DNA from: Wolbachia endosymbiont of Spodoptera picta
GTDB lineage: Bacteria; Pseudomonadota; Alphaproteobacteria; Rickettsiales; Anaplasmataceae
Direction of reading: 5' to 3'
NCBI RefSeq assembly: GCF_018141665.1
Contig: NZ_CP067976.1
Location: forward strand, 124,001-188,000
Length of the DNA stretch: 64,000 nt
Shown: positions 19,043 to 26,395 of the stretch, piece after piece
Position numbering within the stretch: the stretch's first letter is position 1
How the letters are laid out: the number at the start of each line of letters is the position of its first letter
Notes under the pieces: generated by a model
Told to the model about the DNA's origin: nothing
The model's input: only the letters and a program-made list of their open reading frames with translations
Databases searched by the model: none
Program-made: the position numbers and the translations under genes

Positions 19043-19738
19043 TTTTATTCACTAGTTATGAAAATTTGATTGTAGCATGTAAATTGTACCTGTAAAAGGT
19101 AAGAAAACTACTTGACAAATCTTTCAGCTTCCTTACTATAAAATTGAAAGTGTTTTATTACCTTCAATCTGTTCAGATTAAACGACAAAAGTATTATACA
19201 GTTGGCGTCTTATAAATCTTTCCGCTATGTGCACTTTATGTCTTCACAATAATTTCTACCTAATATAAGCTGAAACGGGCTTATAAAACGTTTAAAACAG
19301 TACGTTTGTATAGAGGGTGTCATTTTCCAGCGCGTGACGCTGGTTCCTGGATCTCAGTGTCTGGGCACTGGGATGAGAAAAAAGGGGCTACTTGAATGAC
19401 ACCTTATGTTCCAGCACGTGACACATAATTGTACGAACATTCATTTTTGAAGACAGCAAATGGTCAGTGCCCAGACACTGGCATCCAGAAATTTTATTAG
19501 GTTGGTAAGCACAAAAGTAGTTGCTTTATGCTAAAACACAACGGTTGAAAGACTCGATTCCAGCGTCACGCGCTGGAATGACATCAAAGGGGCTACTTGA
19601 ATGACATACTTGAATTTACGCTATAAAGTGAACCGGTTTGGTGTGCTGCTGTTGTTTGCAGTATTGTAGTGCTAATTTTTTACTTCGGTAGTCTTTTTAT
19701 TGTCATTATAATTATAAGAATAGTTGAGGCCAATTAAT
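19043..19738. other. Repeat-bearing intergenic stretch
   Basis: About 700 bases without a gene. The first ~270 bases, next to dut, are AT-rich and contain nothing I recognise. From 19315 it is filled with palindromic repeats (listed separately). The last 120 bases lead to the 19739 gene with no clear promoter. Confidence 0.6.
19315..19615. repeat. Cluster of Wolbachia-type palindromic repeats
   Basis: One element has inverted ends GGTGTCAT (19316-19323) and ATGACACC (19396-19403) and encloses the palindromes CCAGCGCGTGACGCTGG (19328-19344) and a CAGTGTCTGGGCACTG core (about 19358-19373). A second block holds CAGTGCCCAGACACTG (about 19471) and CCAGCGTCACGCGCTGG (19560-19576), in the opposite orientation. 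The same cores recur at 17.6, 20.7, 33.5 and inside valS at 39.5 kb. Confidence 0.8.
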
Positions 19739-20032
19739 ATGAAAACTTTTACGAAAAATTTTAAAGGTAAGGAAAGAAAGCTAGAAGAGTTCAATGAGAA
19801 AGTTGAAGACATATCAGCTGTAGCTCAAGATAAGTTTGCACATGAACTTGAAAATATCGCATATGAAAGTGTGCAGAAATTTCGCAGTCTACTTGCTAAA
19901 GAAATAAACTCCACTTTCAATAACATTCATTCTCAGAATGTCAATCTACTAAAATCTGGCTTAGTAAACTTGATCAATAAAAAAGGAGAAACAGCGTTAA
20001 TACGTTCTCTTCTCAATATACTTGTACGATAG
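19739..20032 (+). CDS. Hypothetical protein upstream of GTA-like genes
   Basis: The ATG at 19739 has a GAGG ribosome binding site at a good distance; an in-frame TTG at 19724 is less likely. The 97-residue product is highly helical and charged (KERKLEEFNEKVEDISAVAQ), with no TM segment and no motif I recognise. It precedes the head-tail connector gene, with a perfect 15-bp hairpin in between. It may belong to the GTA-like block, but that is inferred from position only. Confidence 0.6.
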   Translation: MKTFTKNFKGKERKLEEFNEKVEDISAVAQDKFAHELENIAYESVQKFRSLLAKEINSTFNNIHSQNVNLLKSGLVNLINKKGETALIRSLLNILVR

Positions 20033-20064
20033 AGTTGCTGTTGCAATTTAATATTAAGTGATAA

Positions 20065-20109
20065 CTAAAATAAGTAAGATTTTTTATGGATAAGTCTTAC
20101 TTATTTTAG
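20065..20109 (+). terminator. Perfect 15-bp hairpin between two genes
   Basis: CTAAAATAAGTAAGA (20065-20079) pairs exactly with TCTTACTTATTTTAG (20095-20109) over a 15-base loop that starts with TTTTTT. It may terminate transcription from the 19739 gene or act as an attenuator before the 20135 gene. The stem is AT-rich and has no clear T-run after it. Confidence 0.45.
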
Positions 20110-20134
20110 CTATATATAGAAAAGGAGGGTTGTT

Positions 20135-20665
20135 ATGTCAACAAGACTAAAGTATCCAATCATAAATATACAACGTAAGTCTAAGCCTAAATCTTTTCCA
20201 GTAACTTTAGGAGAGGTTAAATTTTTTTTACGAATTGAAAATGATCAAGATGATAAGTTGATTTCAAGTTTTATTTTTATGGCAACTGATTATGCTCAGT
20301 GGCATATGGAAAAGTCTCTAGTAAAGCAAACGTGGCAAGTTTCATATGAAGGTTATATACCTCGTAGAATCTATTTAAGCTATGGTCCTGTGAATAAAAT
20401 AATATTGGCTACTGATAAGAATAGAAAACTTAGTTATTATTTTAGTGATATAGGAAGCTATATTGAATTTTTCAATTATTTGAGCATAATAAGAGCTGAT
20501 GTTGTATATGAAGCTGGTTATGATAGTGTTCCTGAGCAAATAAAGCTAGGTATTATACAGCATGTTTCTGCTCTCTATAAAAATCGTGAATCAGAAGTAA
20601 GTAGCCATTTATCTGAAGTGAAGAAGGTGTATTCTCCATTTCGCGAACCAAAGGTTGTTTTGTAG
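20135..20665 (+). CDS. Phage/GTA head-tail connector protein, gp6-like
   Basis: The 176-residue protein matches the phiE125 gp8 / HK97 gp6 type head-tail connector. The diagnostic N-terminal part is VTLGEVKFFLRIENDQDDKLISSFIFMATDYAQWHMEKSLVKQTW, here abbreviated as VTLGEVKFFLRI (21-32) and FIFMATDYAQWHMEKSL. The C-terminal part has the YEAGYDSVPEQIKLGIIQHV segment. In virions or GTA particles this ring sits between portal and tail. A strong AGGAGG precedes the ATG. Two more tail-type genes follow in the order seen in alphaproteobacterial GTAs. No portal, terminase or protease gene is adjacent. Confidence 0.82.
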   Translation: MSTRLKYPIINIQRKSKPKSFPVTLGEVKFFLRIENDQDDKLISSFIFMATDYAQWHMEKSLVKQTWQVSYEGYIPRRIYLSYGPVNKIILATDKNRKLSYYFSDIGSYIEFFNYLSIIRADVVYEAGYDSVPEQIKLGIIQHVSALYKNRESEVSSHLSEVKKVYSPFREPKVVL

Positions 20666-20690
20666 TTCCTGTTTGTCATTCAATAGCAGA

Positions 20691-20935
20691 TACAACAGAT
20701 GGTGTCATCCGAGTATCCCCTTCGATGTCATCCCAGTGTCAAGCACTGGGATCCAGTTTTTTCATGATCATCAAAACGTTGTATTTTAAAATAAAACGGC
20801 TACTTTTATGCTTACCAACTTAATAAAATTCCTGGATCCCAGTGCTTGACACTGGGATGACAAGAAAGAGCTACTGGAATGACATCATTATAAAGTGAAC
20901 CAGTGTCTGGGCATGTGATGACACCATCTGTTGTA
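20691..20935. repeat. TA-flanked MITE with 17-bp terminal inverted repeats
   Basis: CAACAGATGGTGTCATC at the left end (20693-20709) is exactly repeated inverted at the right end (20917-20933), and each end is bordered by TA, the target duplication typical of IS630/Tc1-mariner transposases. Inside are two CCCAGTGTCAAGCACTGGG palindromes in opposite orientation (about 20725 and 20838). The 245-bp element has no coding capacity. It sits between the gp6-like and DUF3168-like genes. Confidence 0.88.
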
Positions 20936-20971
20936 CCTACAAATTGCAATGTTCTTAGCCGTATCTGTGAG

Positions 20972-21373
20972 ATGGAAAAAATTCAAATTATAAATGAGTT
21001 GTATAATAGTATTTATGCAGAATTAAAAGCAAACTCTGATTTAAAGAAATATGTTACTAACATCTATGATTACCTGCCTGAGCAGGTTACTATTCCTTAT
21101 CTGAGATTGCGCATAGTAAATTATGTTAACCTGCATATGCTATCTAATTTTGCTACAAAAGTAAGATTTTCATGCGACATATATACTTATCATATAAGCA
21201 GCATGCTTGCTGCTATAGAGCATATTAGCTTGGTGGTAAAGAGCATTAGTAGTGAGACCATTTTGGAAAGTAATTGTGCTATAAATCAGCATGATGAAGT
21301 TTTACATTCAACAATTAATTTTGATATTTTAATACAAGGAGGTAGCGATGAGCAAATTACAGCTGAAAATTAA
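20972..21373 (+). CDS. Phage/GTA tail terminator-like protein, DUF3168 type
   Basis: The ATG at 20972 (MEKIQIINELYNSIYAEL) is the likely start; the frame is open back to 20903, but that part is MITE sequence. The 133-residue product has the DUF3168/tail-completion pattern: an N-terminal helix, DYLPEQVTIPYLRL around 30-43, a central strand set and a C-terminal INFDIL strand. In RcGTA the gene of this type is g8, between the head-tail joining and major tail genes. The last 26 bases overlap the following tail gene, whose AAGGAGG lies inside this gene, so the two are coupled. The family assignment is moderate because of divergence. Confidence 0.68.
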   Translation: MEKIQIINELYNSIYAELKANSDLKKYVTNIYDYLPEQVTIPYLRLRIVNYVNLHMLSNFATKVRFSCDIYTYHISSMLAAIEHISLVVKSISSETILESNCAINQHDEVLHSTINFDILIQGGSDEQITAEN

Positions 21374-21737
21374 AGGTCATGACAATAATTTTGTTGTGCT
21401 GAATAATATACGAAACTTAAGGTTTACTTTGCGTAATAACAAAGAGGAGATGAAAGAGATTTCCTCTTTTGGCTGGAGAAAAGTGCTTGATTGTGCTGGA
21501 AGTAGAAAGATTACAATAAAAATTAATGGCATTTTAAATTCAGTATTGGCTGATGAATTATTGCGTAATTCTGCAATGTTAAACTCTAATAATGATTATG
21601 AGATTAGTTTTAATGCTAAGGAGAAGATAAAACTCAGGTGTTCGGTTGAATTGTATGAGAGATATTATGATCCTGCCACTTTTGACAGCTTCACTGTAGT
21701 TTTAGCCAGTGCTGAAGTTGTGAACACTTTTCATTAG
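21348..21737 (+). CDS. Phage/GTA major tail protein, gp9-like
   Basis: The 129-residue protein resembles the TP901-1/RcGTA major tail tube family. The central segment FGWRKVLDCAGSRKITIKI (about 42-60) corresponds to the GWRELL-GAG-R motif of the GTA tail protein, and the C-terminus ASAEVVNTFH gives the expected final strand. It has an ideal AAGGAGG ribosome binding site. This is the third of three consecutive structural genes in GTA order. No tape measure or baseplate genes follow; the next gene is of unknown family. Confidence 0.75.
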   Translation: MSKLQLKIKGHDNNFVVLNNIRNLRFTLRNNKEEMKEISSFGWRKVLDCAGSRKITIKINGILNSVLADELLRNSAMLNSNNDYEISFNAKEKIKLRCSVELYERYYDPATFDSFTVVLASAEVVNTFH

Positions 21738-21795
21738 TGTTAATTTAATTTTTTCATATACAATAATAATAAGTGGGAATAAACTAAAAAAAATT

Positions 21796-22530
21796 ATGAA
21801 CGATGAGGATCTTTTCGAAGAAGGCGATGATAATGTTGAAGAGAATAGCGATGACAGAAGAGAAAGGAGTTTGAAGAATGAAAATCAGCTCGAAGAGCAA
21901 TTTAAAGAGTATTTAAAACCTTTCGAGGATATTTTAAGTCAAATTGATGAAGGAGTTGATAATTTAGATAGTTACGAAAGGACTATGCAAGTAAAGCGAA
22001 GTATAGATAGGCTCATAGAAACCTTATATAGCCAAGCAGCATCTGAGGATATTGATGTAGAACTTGAAACCACAAAACACACTCGCGATAAATCAGAGTC
22101 CAAGAAAAGAGTTCTGGAAAAGAGAAAGAAACAACTGATGGAAGAGATCTTAAGTTTTCAACAACAAAAGGAGCTAATGAATAGTAGGGAAAAACATGAA
22201 GTAGCAAGTGATGAAGATGTTCAGAAGGCAAAAGCACGAGTGAAGTCTTCAATTAGGGGGGTGTTGTTTTCAGTTATTGCTCATAGAATGGATCCAAGAA
22301 GGAGGGCAGGGGAAACTGCTGATGACAATGAAAAGCAAGCTCGTATGTACGGTAGAGAAGCAGTTGGTGGAGTTTTAGGTGGACTGTGCAAGGCGTTTTT
22401 AACTACAGTTACTGCCGTTGTACGCGAAATTGCTAAACCACTTCAACATATGAATACACAAGAGACGTCTTTTGCAAAACAAGTTGAAGAAAGCAGAAAC
22501 CAGGATTCACAGAAAGGTCGATCTGTGTAG
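21796..22530 (+). CDS. Hypothetical charged coiled-coil protein
   Basis: The 244-residue protein is very polar. Residues 1-40 are acidic (DLFEEGDDNVEENSDD), residues 100-140 form a Lys/Glu-rich coiled coil (KKRVLEKRKKQLMEEIL), and one mildly hydrophobic stretch VGGVLGGLCKAFLTTVTAVV lies near 188-207. I do not recognise the family. It starts 58 bases after the tail-tube-like gene on the same strand and could be transcribed with it, but nothing in it looks like a virion protein. Confidence 0.65.
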   Translation: MNDEDLFEEGDDNVEENSDDRRERSLKNENQLEEQFKEYLKPFEDILSQIDEGVDNLDSYERTMQVKRSIDRLIETLYSQAASEDIDVELETTKHTRDKSESKKRVLEKRKKQLMEEILSFQQQKELMNSREKHEVASDEDVQKAKARVKSSIRGVLFSVIAHRMDPRRRAGETADDNEKQARMYGREAVGGVLGGLCKAFLTTVTAVVREIAKPLQHMNTQETSFAKQVEESRNQDSQKGRSV

Positions 22531-22541
22531 GTCAAAGTATA

Positions 22542-22563
22542 ATTTCAAAAAAATTTTTGAAAT
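22542..22563. terminator. Possible bidirectional terminator
   Basis: ATTTCAAAAA and TTTTTGAAAT form a 10-bp AT-rich stem with a two-base loop between the convergent genes at 21796 and acpS. The stem lacks GC pairs apart from one, so the call is weak. Confidence 0.3.
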
Positions 22564-22582
22564 CGTATGTACTAAACAATAT

Positions 22583-22957
22583 CTACTCAACGCAAATTAC
22601 AACAAACGCAGTAGCATAATCTTGATCATCACTTAGAGAAAGGTGTATCTTGTAGTCTTTCGAGATGAAATCCTTTGTGATAGCAAGATGTGGTTTTCCC
22701 CTGATATTACTGTATATTTCTATATCTTTCATTATAATTCCCTGGCTGAATCCAGTGCCTAGCGCTTTAACAAAAGCTTCCTTTGCAGCAAAGCGTTTAG
22801 CAAAATATTTTGCTCTTACTTCTTGGCTATTATATTTTTTGCTTATCTCTATCTCCTTCTTAGTATAGACTTTATTGAGAAATTTTTCCCCGTATTTTTG
22901 TGATATTCTCAATATTCTGGGTATATATACTATGTCAGTGCCAATACCGTATATCAT
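22583..22957 (-). CDS. acpS: Holo-[acyl-carrier-protein] synthase
   Basis: AcpS transfers 4'-phosphopantetheine from CoA to ACP, activating fatty-acid synthesis. At 124 residues it is the normal length. The two signature segments are complete: GIGTDIVYIPRI (4-15, metal-binding Asp) and AKRFAAKEAFVKALGTG (about 51-67). The start overlaps the proS stop by 4 bases, so it is translationally coupled to proS. Confidence 0.96.
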   Translation of the reverse strand: MIYGIGTDIVYIPRILRISQKYGEKFLNKVYTKKEIEISKKYNSQEVRAKYFAKRFAAKEAFVKALGTGFSQGIIMKDIEIYSNIRGKPHLAITKDFISKDYKIHLSLSDDQDYATAFVVICVE

Positions 22958-24213
22958 TTTGTGCTAAAGCGATTTATTGCTTCTTCAACTTGTATTTCCT
23001 CTACCTCGCCAGTTGCCCTATTTTTTACTTCAACTATATTTGAAGTTACTGCTTTCTTTCCAATAATTATTTGCCACGGCAAGCCTATCAGATCCATTCT
23101 GGCAAATTTCACTCCTACACTTTCGTCCGTATCATCATAAAGCACTTCATCGCTTTTCAAAGCTTTGTATATTTTATCTGCAGCCTCCATTACTTTCGTT
23201 TGTAAATTGATCAAACCAACTTTAAAAGGAGCTACTGCCTCTGGCCAGATAATTCCTTTATCATCATGGAAAGCTTCTATTATTGCGCCAACAAGCCTTG
23301 AAACTCCAATACCATATGAACCCATATGCATATTAACATTTTTTCCATCTTGAGAAGTAACACTTGCCTTCATAGGCTTTGAATATTTGTCGCCAAAATA
23401 AAAAATATGCCCTATTTCAATACCTTTACTAACATTTAACTGTTCTTGCGGTATAGGACAAATTTTAGGATCATGCATATCGTCTGCAACTGCATATATG
23501 CTCTTCAGACTTTCAATATCTTCACTCTCTAGTAGTTCAGAAAATTTATTGTCATAATATAAAGTGCTTTCACCAGTGTTTGCCAATATATGAAACTCGT
23601 GGCTCAAATTTCCTCCAATTGGCCCCGTATCAGCTCGAACTCCAATTGGAGTAAGTCCCATGCGTTTGAAGATTTTTATGTAAGTTGTATACATCAAATT
23701 ATATGAATTCAGTGCACCTTCGTAATCTACATCAAAACTGTATGCATCCTTCATCAGAAATTCCCTGCCTCTCATAACGCCATAACGAGGTCTTACTTCG
23801 TCACGAAACTTCCACTGAATTTGATATAAACAAAGTGGTAAATCTTTGTAACTTTTTACCGTATTTCTAATCAAATCAGTTACCACCTCCTCATGTGTTG
23901 GACCAAAAAGCATATTGCTCCCATGCCTATCCTTAATGCGCAGCATTTCTTTGCCGTAATCATCGTAACGTCCTGACTCTCGCCAAAGACTTGCTGGCTG
24001 CACACAAGGCATCAACACTTCAATCGCACCAATTTCATCTCTGATAATATTTTCAATATTTTTAAGTACCAAAAGACCAAGCGGCAGCCAAGAATAAATG
24101 CCGGATGCTGTCTGCTTGATTAAGCCTGCACGTAATAAATATTGATGAGAAATAATCTCAGCACCAGCAGGGGTTTCTTTTAAAGTTGGCAGGTAATATT
24201 GAGATAAGCGCAT
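22954..24213 (-). CDS. proS: Prolyl-tRNA synthetase, short form
   Basis: This class II synthetase charges tRNA-Pro. The 419-residue protein is the short alphaproteobacterial form without the editing insertion. Motif 1 is in the N-terminal region with GIYSWLPLGLLVLKNIE, motif 2 is YQIQWKFRDEVRPRYGVMRGREF and motif 3 GSYGIGVSRLVGAIIEAFHD. The C-terminal anticodon-binding domain ends with EVEEIQVEEAINRF. The gene is followed by acpS with a 4-base overlap. Start is an ATG at 24213 (MRLSQYYLPTLKETPAGAE). Confidence 0.97.
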   Translation of the reverse strand: MRLSQYYLPTLKETPAGAEIISHQYLLRAGLIKQTASGIYSWLPLGLLVLKNIENIIRDEIGAIEVLMPCVQPASLWRESGRYDDYGKEMLRIKDRHGSNMLFGPTHEEVVTDLIRNTVKSYKDLPLCLYQIQWKFRDEVRPRYGVMRGREFLMKDAYSFDVDYEGALNSYNLMYTTYIKIFKRMGLTPIGVRADTGPIGGNLSHEFHILANTGESTLYYDNKFSELLESEDIESLKSIYAVADDMHDPKICPIPQEQLNVSKGIEIGHIFYFGDKYSKPMKASVTSQDGKNVNMHMGSYGIGVSRLVGAIIEAFHDDKGIIWPEAVAPFKVGLINLQTKVMEAADKIYKALKSDEVLYDDTDESVGVKFARMDLIGLPWQIIIGKKAVTSNIVEVKNRATGEVEEIQVEEAINRFSTK

Positions 24214-24221
24214 TTGATAAA

Positions 24222-24255
24222 TCTGATTGTACTAAGTAATCTTAATACAATCAGA
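24222..24255 (-). terminator. Stem-loop between the 24269 gene and proS
   Basis: TCTGATTGTA (24222-24231) pairs with TACAATCAGA (24246-24255), a perfect 10-bp stem with a 14-base loop. It lies after the stop of the proline-rich gene and just before the proS start. It may be a terminator or attenuator; there is no T-run. Confidence 0.4.
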
Positions 24256-24268
24256 CCTGTAGGTAAAC

Positions 24269-25837
24269 TTATTTTAAGAAGGGTGCACTACTGCTCTTAC
24301 CTCGATCTATGACACTTTGAACTTGAAATGGTTTTGCTTTTCCACCATAATTTTGATCAACCAAAGAAAATGGTTTTTGCACCTCACTATTCACTGAGTC
24401 AACATTATTTGCTTGTGCTGCAGGAGAAGCTTCATATTTCGTTTTTGAATTAACAGGCTTAGGCGATATCGATGGCTTCTCTGCCTTTAGTGTAGAACGT
24501 GGTGGAGTTGTGGATTTAGGTTTTACATTATCATCAGATTCATGACCACTGTCAGGACTCTCGCTTCTTTTGTTACTGTCTGATTGCGGGGTTGGAGACT
24601 CATCTTCCCACTCACTATCGGGTGTACGATTTTGATCATCATCTTCGTCATCACTTTTGCTATCTGAGGATTTAGTTCCTTCTCCTAGAAGAGGAGAATT
24701 CATCATTGTGTCCCATGCATTCTTCATAAGATCTCCACCTCCGTTATTACTTGGCTTTTTAGCAGCTTCAGGCTGATCGACAACTTTTGTCAACTTAACA
24801 CCCTGCTTTATCTGTGCAAGCATAGCATTTTTAGCATCCGATTGATTAGCGTTATTACTAACTTCAGCACCAGGCTTATCAGAACCATTGGTCTTTTTCA
24901 ATGAATTAATTCCATCTGGAGCTGAAGGAGGAGATGGTGGTGAAACAGCACCTTGTGGCAATGGAGGAGGTGGCGGAGGTAGTAGTGGTACAATGGGTAT
25001 TCCAGACATTACTGGAAATGATGGTGTAGGAGTATTGCTATGTTCAAGTTCTTTTGCTTTCTGTAAACTACTATCTTGTGATTGATTTTGACATACTTCG
25101 TTGTTTTGCTGTTGTACGTTGTCCTCTTCATCAATTGCTTTCCTTCGTTCTTTTAACACTTTGAACAACTCAGAGGGTATGGATTTATTAGTAGTATTAT
25201 TCTTTAGAGTAAGTGGTGTCGGTGCACTGGGTGTTCCAAGCGTTACTGGAAGTGATAATGAAAACCTCCACTTTCTTGTTGCTTGCCACCTCCTGGATGT
25301 ATAAGTATTGCTGTGTTCAAGTCCCTTTGCTTTCTGTAAATCTTGTGATTGTTTTCTACCAGGATCAACTCCTTTCTCGCTGTTTATTGCAGAAAGGTGT
25401 GAATTGATAAGATATGCAGCTAAGCTCAACATAACCGATGCAGAAACAAAAGCAATAACTGTGAAAAGTACTGGATCACTTAGTGTTACTGAAATCGAAA
25501 GATATGTATATATAACAGCTGTAACACTAGATATACATAGCAACAAAGTAGCAATTGAATATTTTAAGGCAGCTGTCTTACTTATTCCAACTAAAGTATT
25601 AATCAAAATGGGAGTATCGATTTTTTGTTCTGTTGCAAGTTGAATAGAATTCTCAAATAGCCCCTTTTTCTGATTGAGTACTATTGTTAGTTCCTGAATT
25701 ACTGGAAGGTTTGTTACTATTACAATTATCTTGTTGAGAACTAAAAACTCTAGGAAATACATTCTTGGGAGTTGAGCTTCTATTTTTCTCACTCTGTCTA
25801 ATATTGCTTCCTTTATCTGCAGTTTCGCCATTCGCAT
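24269..25837 (-). CDS. Proline-rich membrane protein with WH2-connector-acidic module, main fragment of a frameshifted gene
   Basis: The 522-codon ORF is probably the larger part of a split gene. Its first ~58 residues are out of the true frame; real sequence starts near GLFENSIQLATEQ (59). Two TM helices lie at about 88-113 and 122-146. A duplicated segment LQKAKGLEHSNTYT / LQKAKELEHSNTPT is at 167-180 and 258-271. Polyproline LLPPPPPPLP (285-294) precedes a WH2-type motif, NAMLAQIKQGVKLTKV (337-352). A short amphipathic helix, DLMKNAWDTMM (369-379), and an acidic stretch ending DSEWEDE (407-413) follow. The tail is Ser/Thr/Pro-rich. The order polyproline-WH2-helix-acidic/Trp is that of WASP-family and RickA-type Arp2/3 activators. 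Function is inferred from motifs only. Confidence 0.8.
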   Translation of the reverse strand: MRMAKLQIKEAILDRVRKIEAQLPRMYFLEFLVLNKIIVIVTNLPVIQELTIVLNQKKGLFENSIQLATEQKIDTPILINTLVGISKTAALKYSIATLLLCISSVTAVIYTYLSISVTLSDPVLFTVIAFVSASVMLSLAAYLINSHLSAINSEKGVDPGRKQSQDLQKAKGLEHSNTYTSRRWQATRKWRFSLSLPVTLGTPSAPTPLTLKNNTTNKSIPSELFKVLKERRKAIDEEDNVQQQNNEVCQNQSQDSSLQKAKELEHSNTPTPSFPVMSGIPIVPLLPPPPPPLPQGAVSPPSPPSAPDGINSLKKTNGSDKPGAEVSNNANQSDAKNAMLAQIKQGVKLTKVVDQPEAAKKPSNNGGGDLMKNAWDTMMNSPLLGEGTKSSDSKSDDEDDDQNRTPDSEWEDESPTPQSDSNKRSESPDSGHESDDNVKPKSTTPPRSTLKAEKPSISPKPVNSKTKYEASPAAQANNVDSVNSEVQKPFSLVDQNYGGKAKPFQVQSVIDRGKSSSAPFLK

Positions 25838-26078
25838 TATGTTCTTTTTGTTTTTTCCGGAATAGTTTACTATTTGTAGGATTTACAGTTGGTTGTTGAA
25901 CAGGACTCTTAGATTGATCTCTTCTTGGCTTATTGCCACTGCTGCTTTTTTCTGCAATAACACTAGGAGATTTTCCATCTTTATCGTTATGCTTACAAGT
26001 GTTTTTCCAACCCGGAGGTGGGGAAGGTGGTGGTGGCGGTGCAGGTATTTTATTATTAGATAAATCATTAGTAAGCAT
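25653..26078 (-). CDS. N-terminal fragment of the frameshifted proline-rich gene
   Basis: This 141-codon ORF starts with ATG at 26078 and has a polyproline run APPPPPSPPPGW at 13-24, followed by a polar, Ser/Asn/Lys-rich disordered region. Its composition matches the disordered parts of the downstream ORF. At CAGAAAAAGGGG (25661-25670) the frame runs on only to a TGA at 25653, whereas removal of one G would join residue 138 (SEK) to GLFENS of the 24269 ORF and give a protein of about 602 residues. I therefore treat it as the front half of the same gene. Confidence 0.65.
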   Translation of the reverse strand: MLTNDLSNNKIPAPPPPPSPPPGWKNTCKHNDKDGKSPSVIAEKSSSGNKPRRDQSKSPVQQPTVNPTNSKLFRKKQKEHNANGETADKGSNIRQSEKNRSSTPKNVFPRVFSSQQDNCNSNKPSSNSGTNNSTQSEKGAI

Positions 26079-26395
26079 TTCTCTTCCTTATTACTAATAA
26101 TAACTAAATTATTAGTACTTGTCAATAATTTTTGAGTAAGTTAACATTAAGATAATAAAATAAAAAGGAAAGAGAGAGGAGCAGTCTTCTAAGAAAAAAT
26201 AGAAGCTGTTTTAAACCTCAAGGACCTTCCTTCATCACTTTGTTACTACAGCACATCATCGATGTTTTGGTATAGAGTAATCAGAATCATAAAAATAGCT
26301 TAGTGTTAGCTATTTTTATGATAACCTCTCTTAAACAATTGATATTTTACAGTGTTTTTGGTAAAATAATAGCTTAAGGCTTAGAATAAAAGTTT
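26079..26395. other. Divergent intergenic region
   Basis: About 320 bases separate the start of the proline-rich gene and the 26396 gene. No gene is seen. It contains the 15-bp hairpin listed at 26286-26322 and AT-rich sequence likely to hold both promoters, but I cannot fix -35/-10 pairs with confidence. Confidence 0.45.
26286..26322. other. Perfect 15-bp inverted repeat in a divergent promoter region
   Basis: ATCATAAAAATAGCT (26286-26300) is exactly inverted at 26308-26322 with a 7-base loop. It lies about 75 bases upstream of the 26396 start, between divergent genes. It could be an operator or a terminator-like hairpin. There is no T-run outside the stem. Confidence 0.45.

Noticed and set aside
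19315..19615. CRISPR array
   Set aside because: The repeats are palindromic, in mixed orientation and unevenly spaced, and no cas genes are present.
20903..20971. Longer N-terminus for the DUF3168-like gene
   Set aside because: The extra codons are the right end of the TA-flanked MITE; the ATG at 20972 is the better start.
24888..25085. Plus-strand Gly-rich ORF (GGGGGGSSG)
   Set aside because: It is the antisense shadow of the polyproline codons in the WH2 protein.
25883..26125. 80-codon minus-strand ORF with HRHHHLPHLR
   Set aside because: It is the shadow of the polyproline-coding frame of the 26078 gene; the His run comes from CCA/CAC-rich DNA read out of frame.
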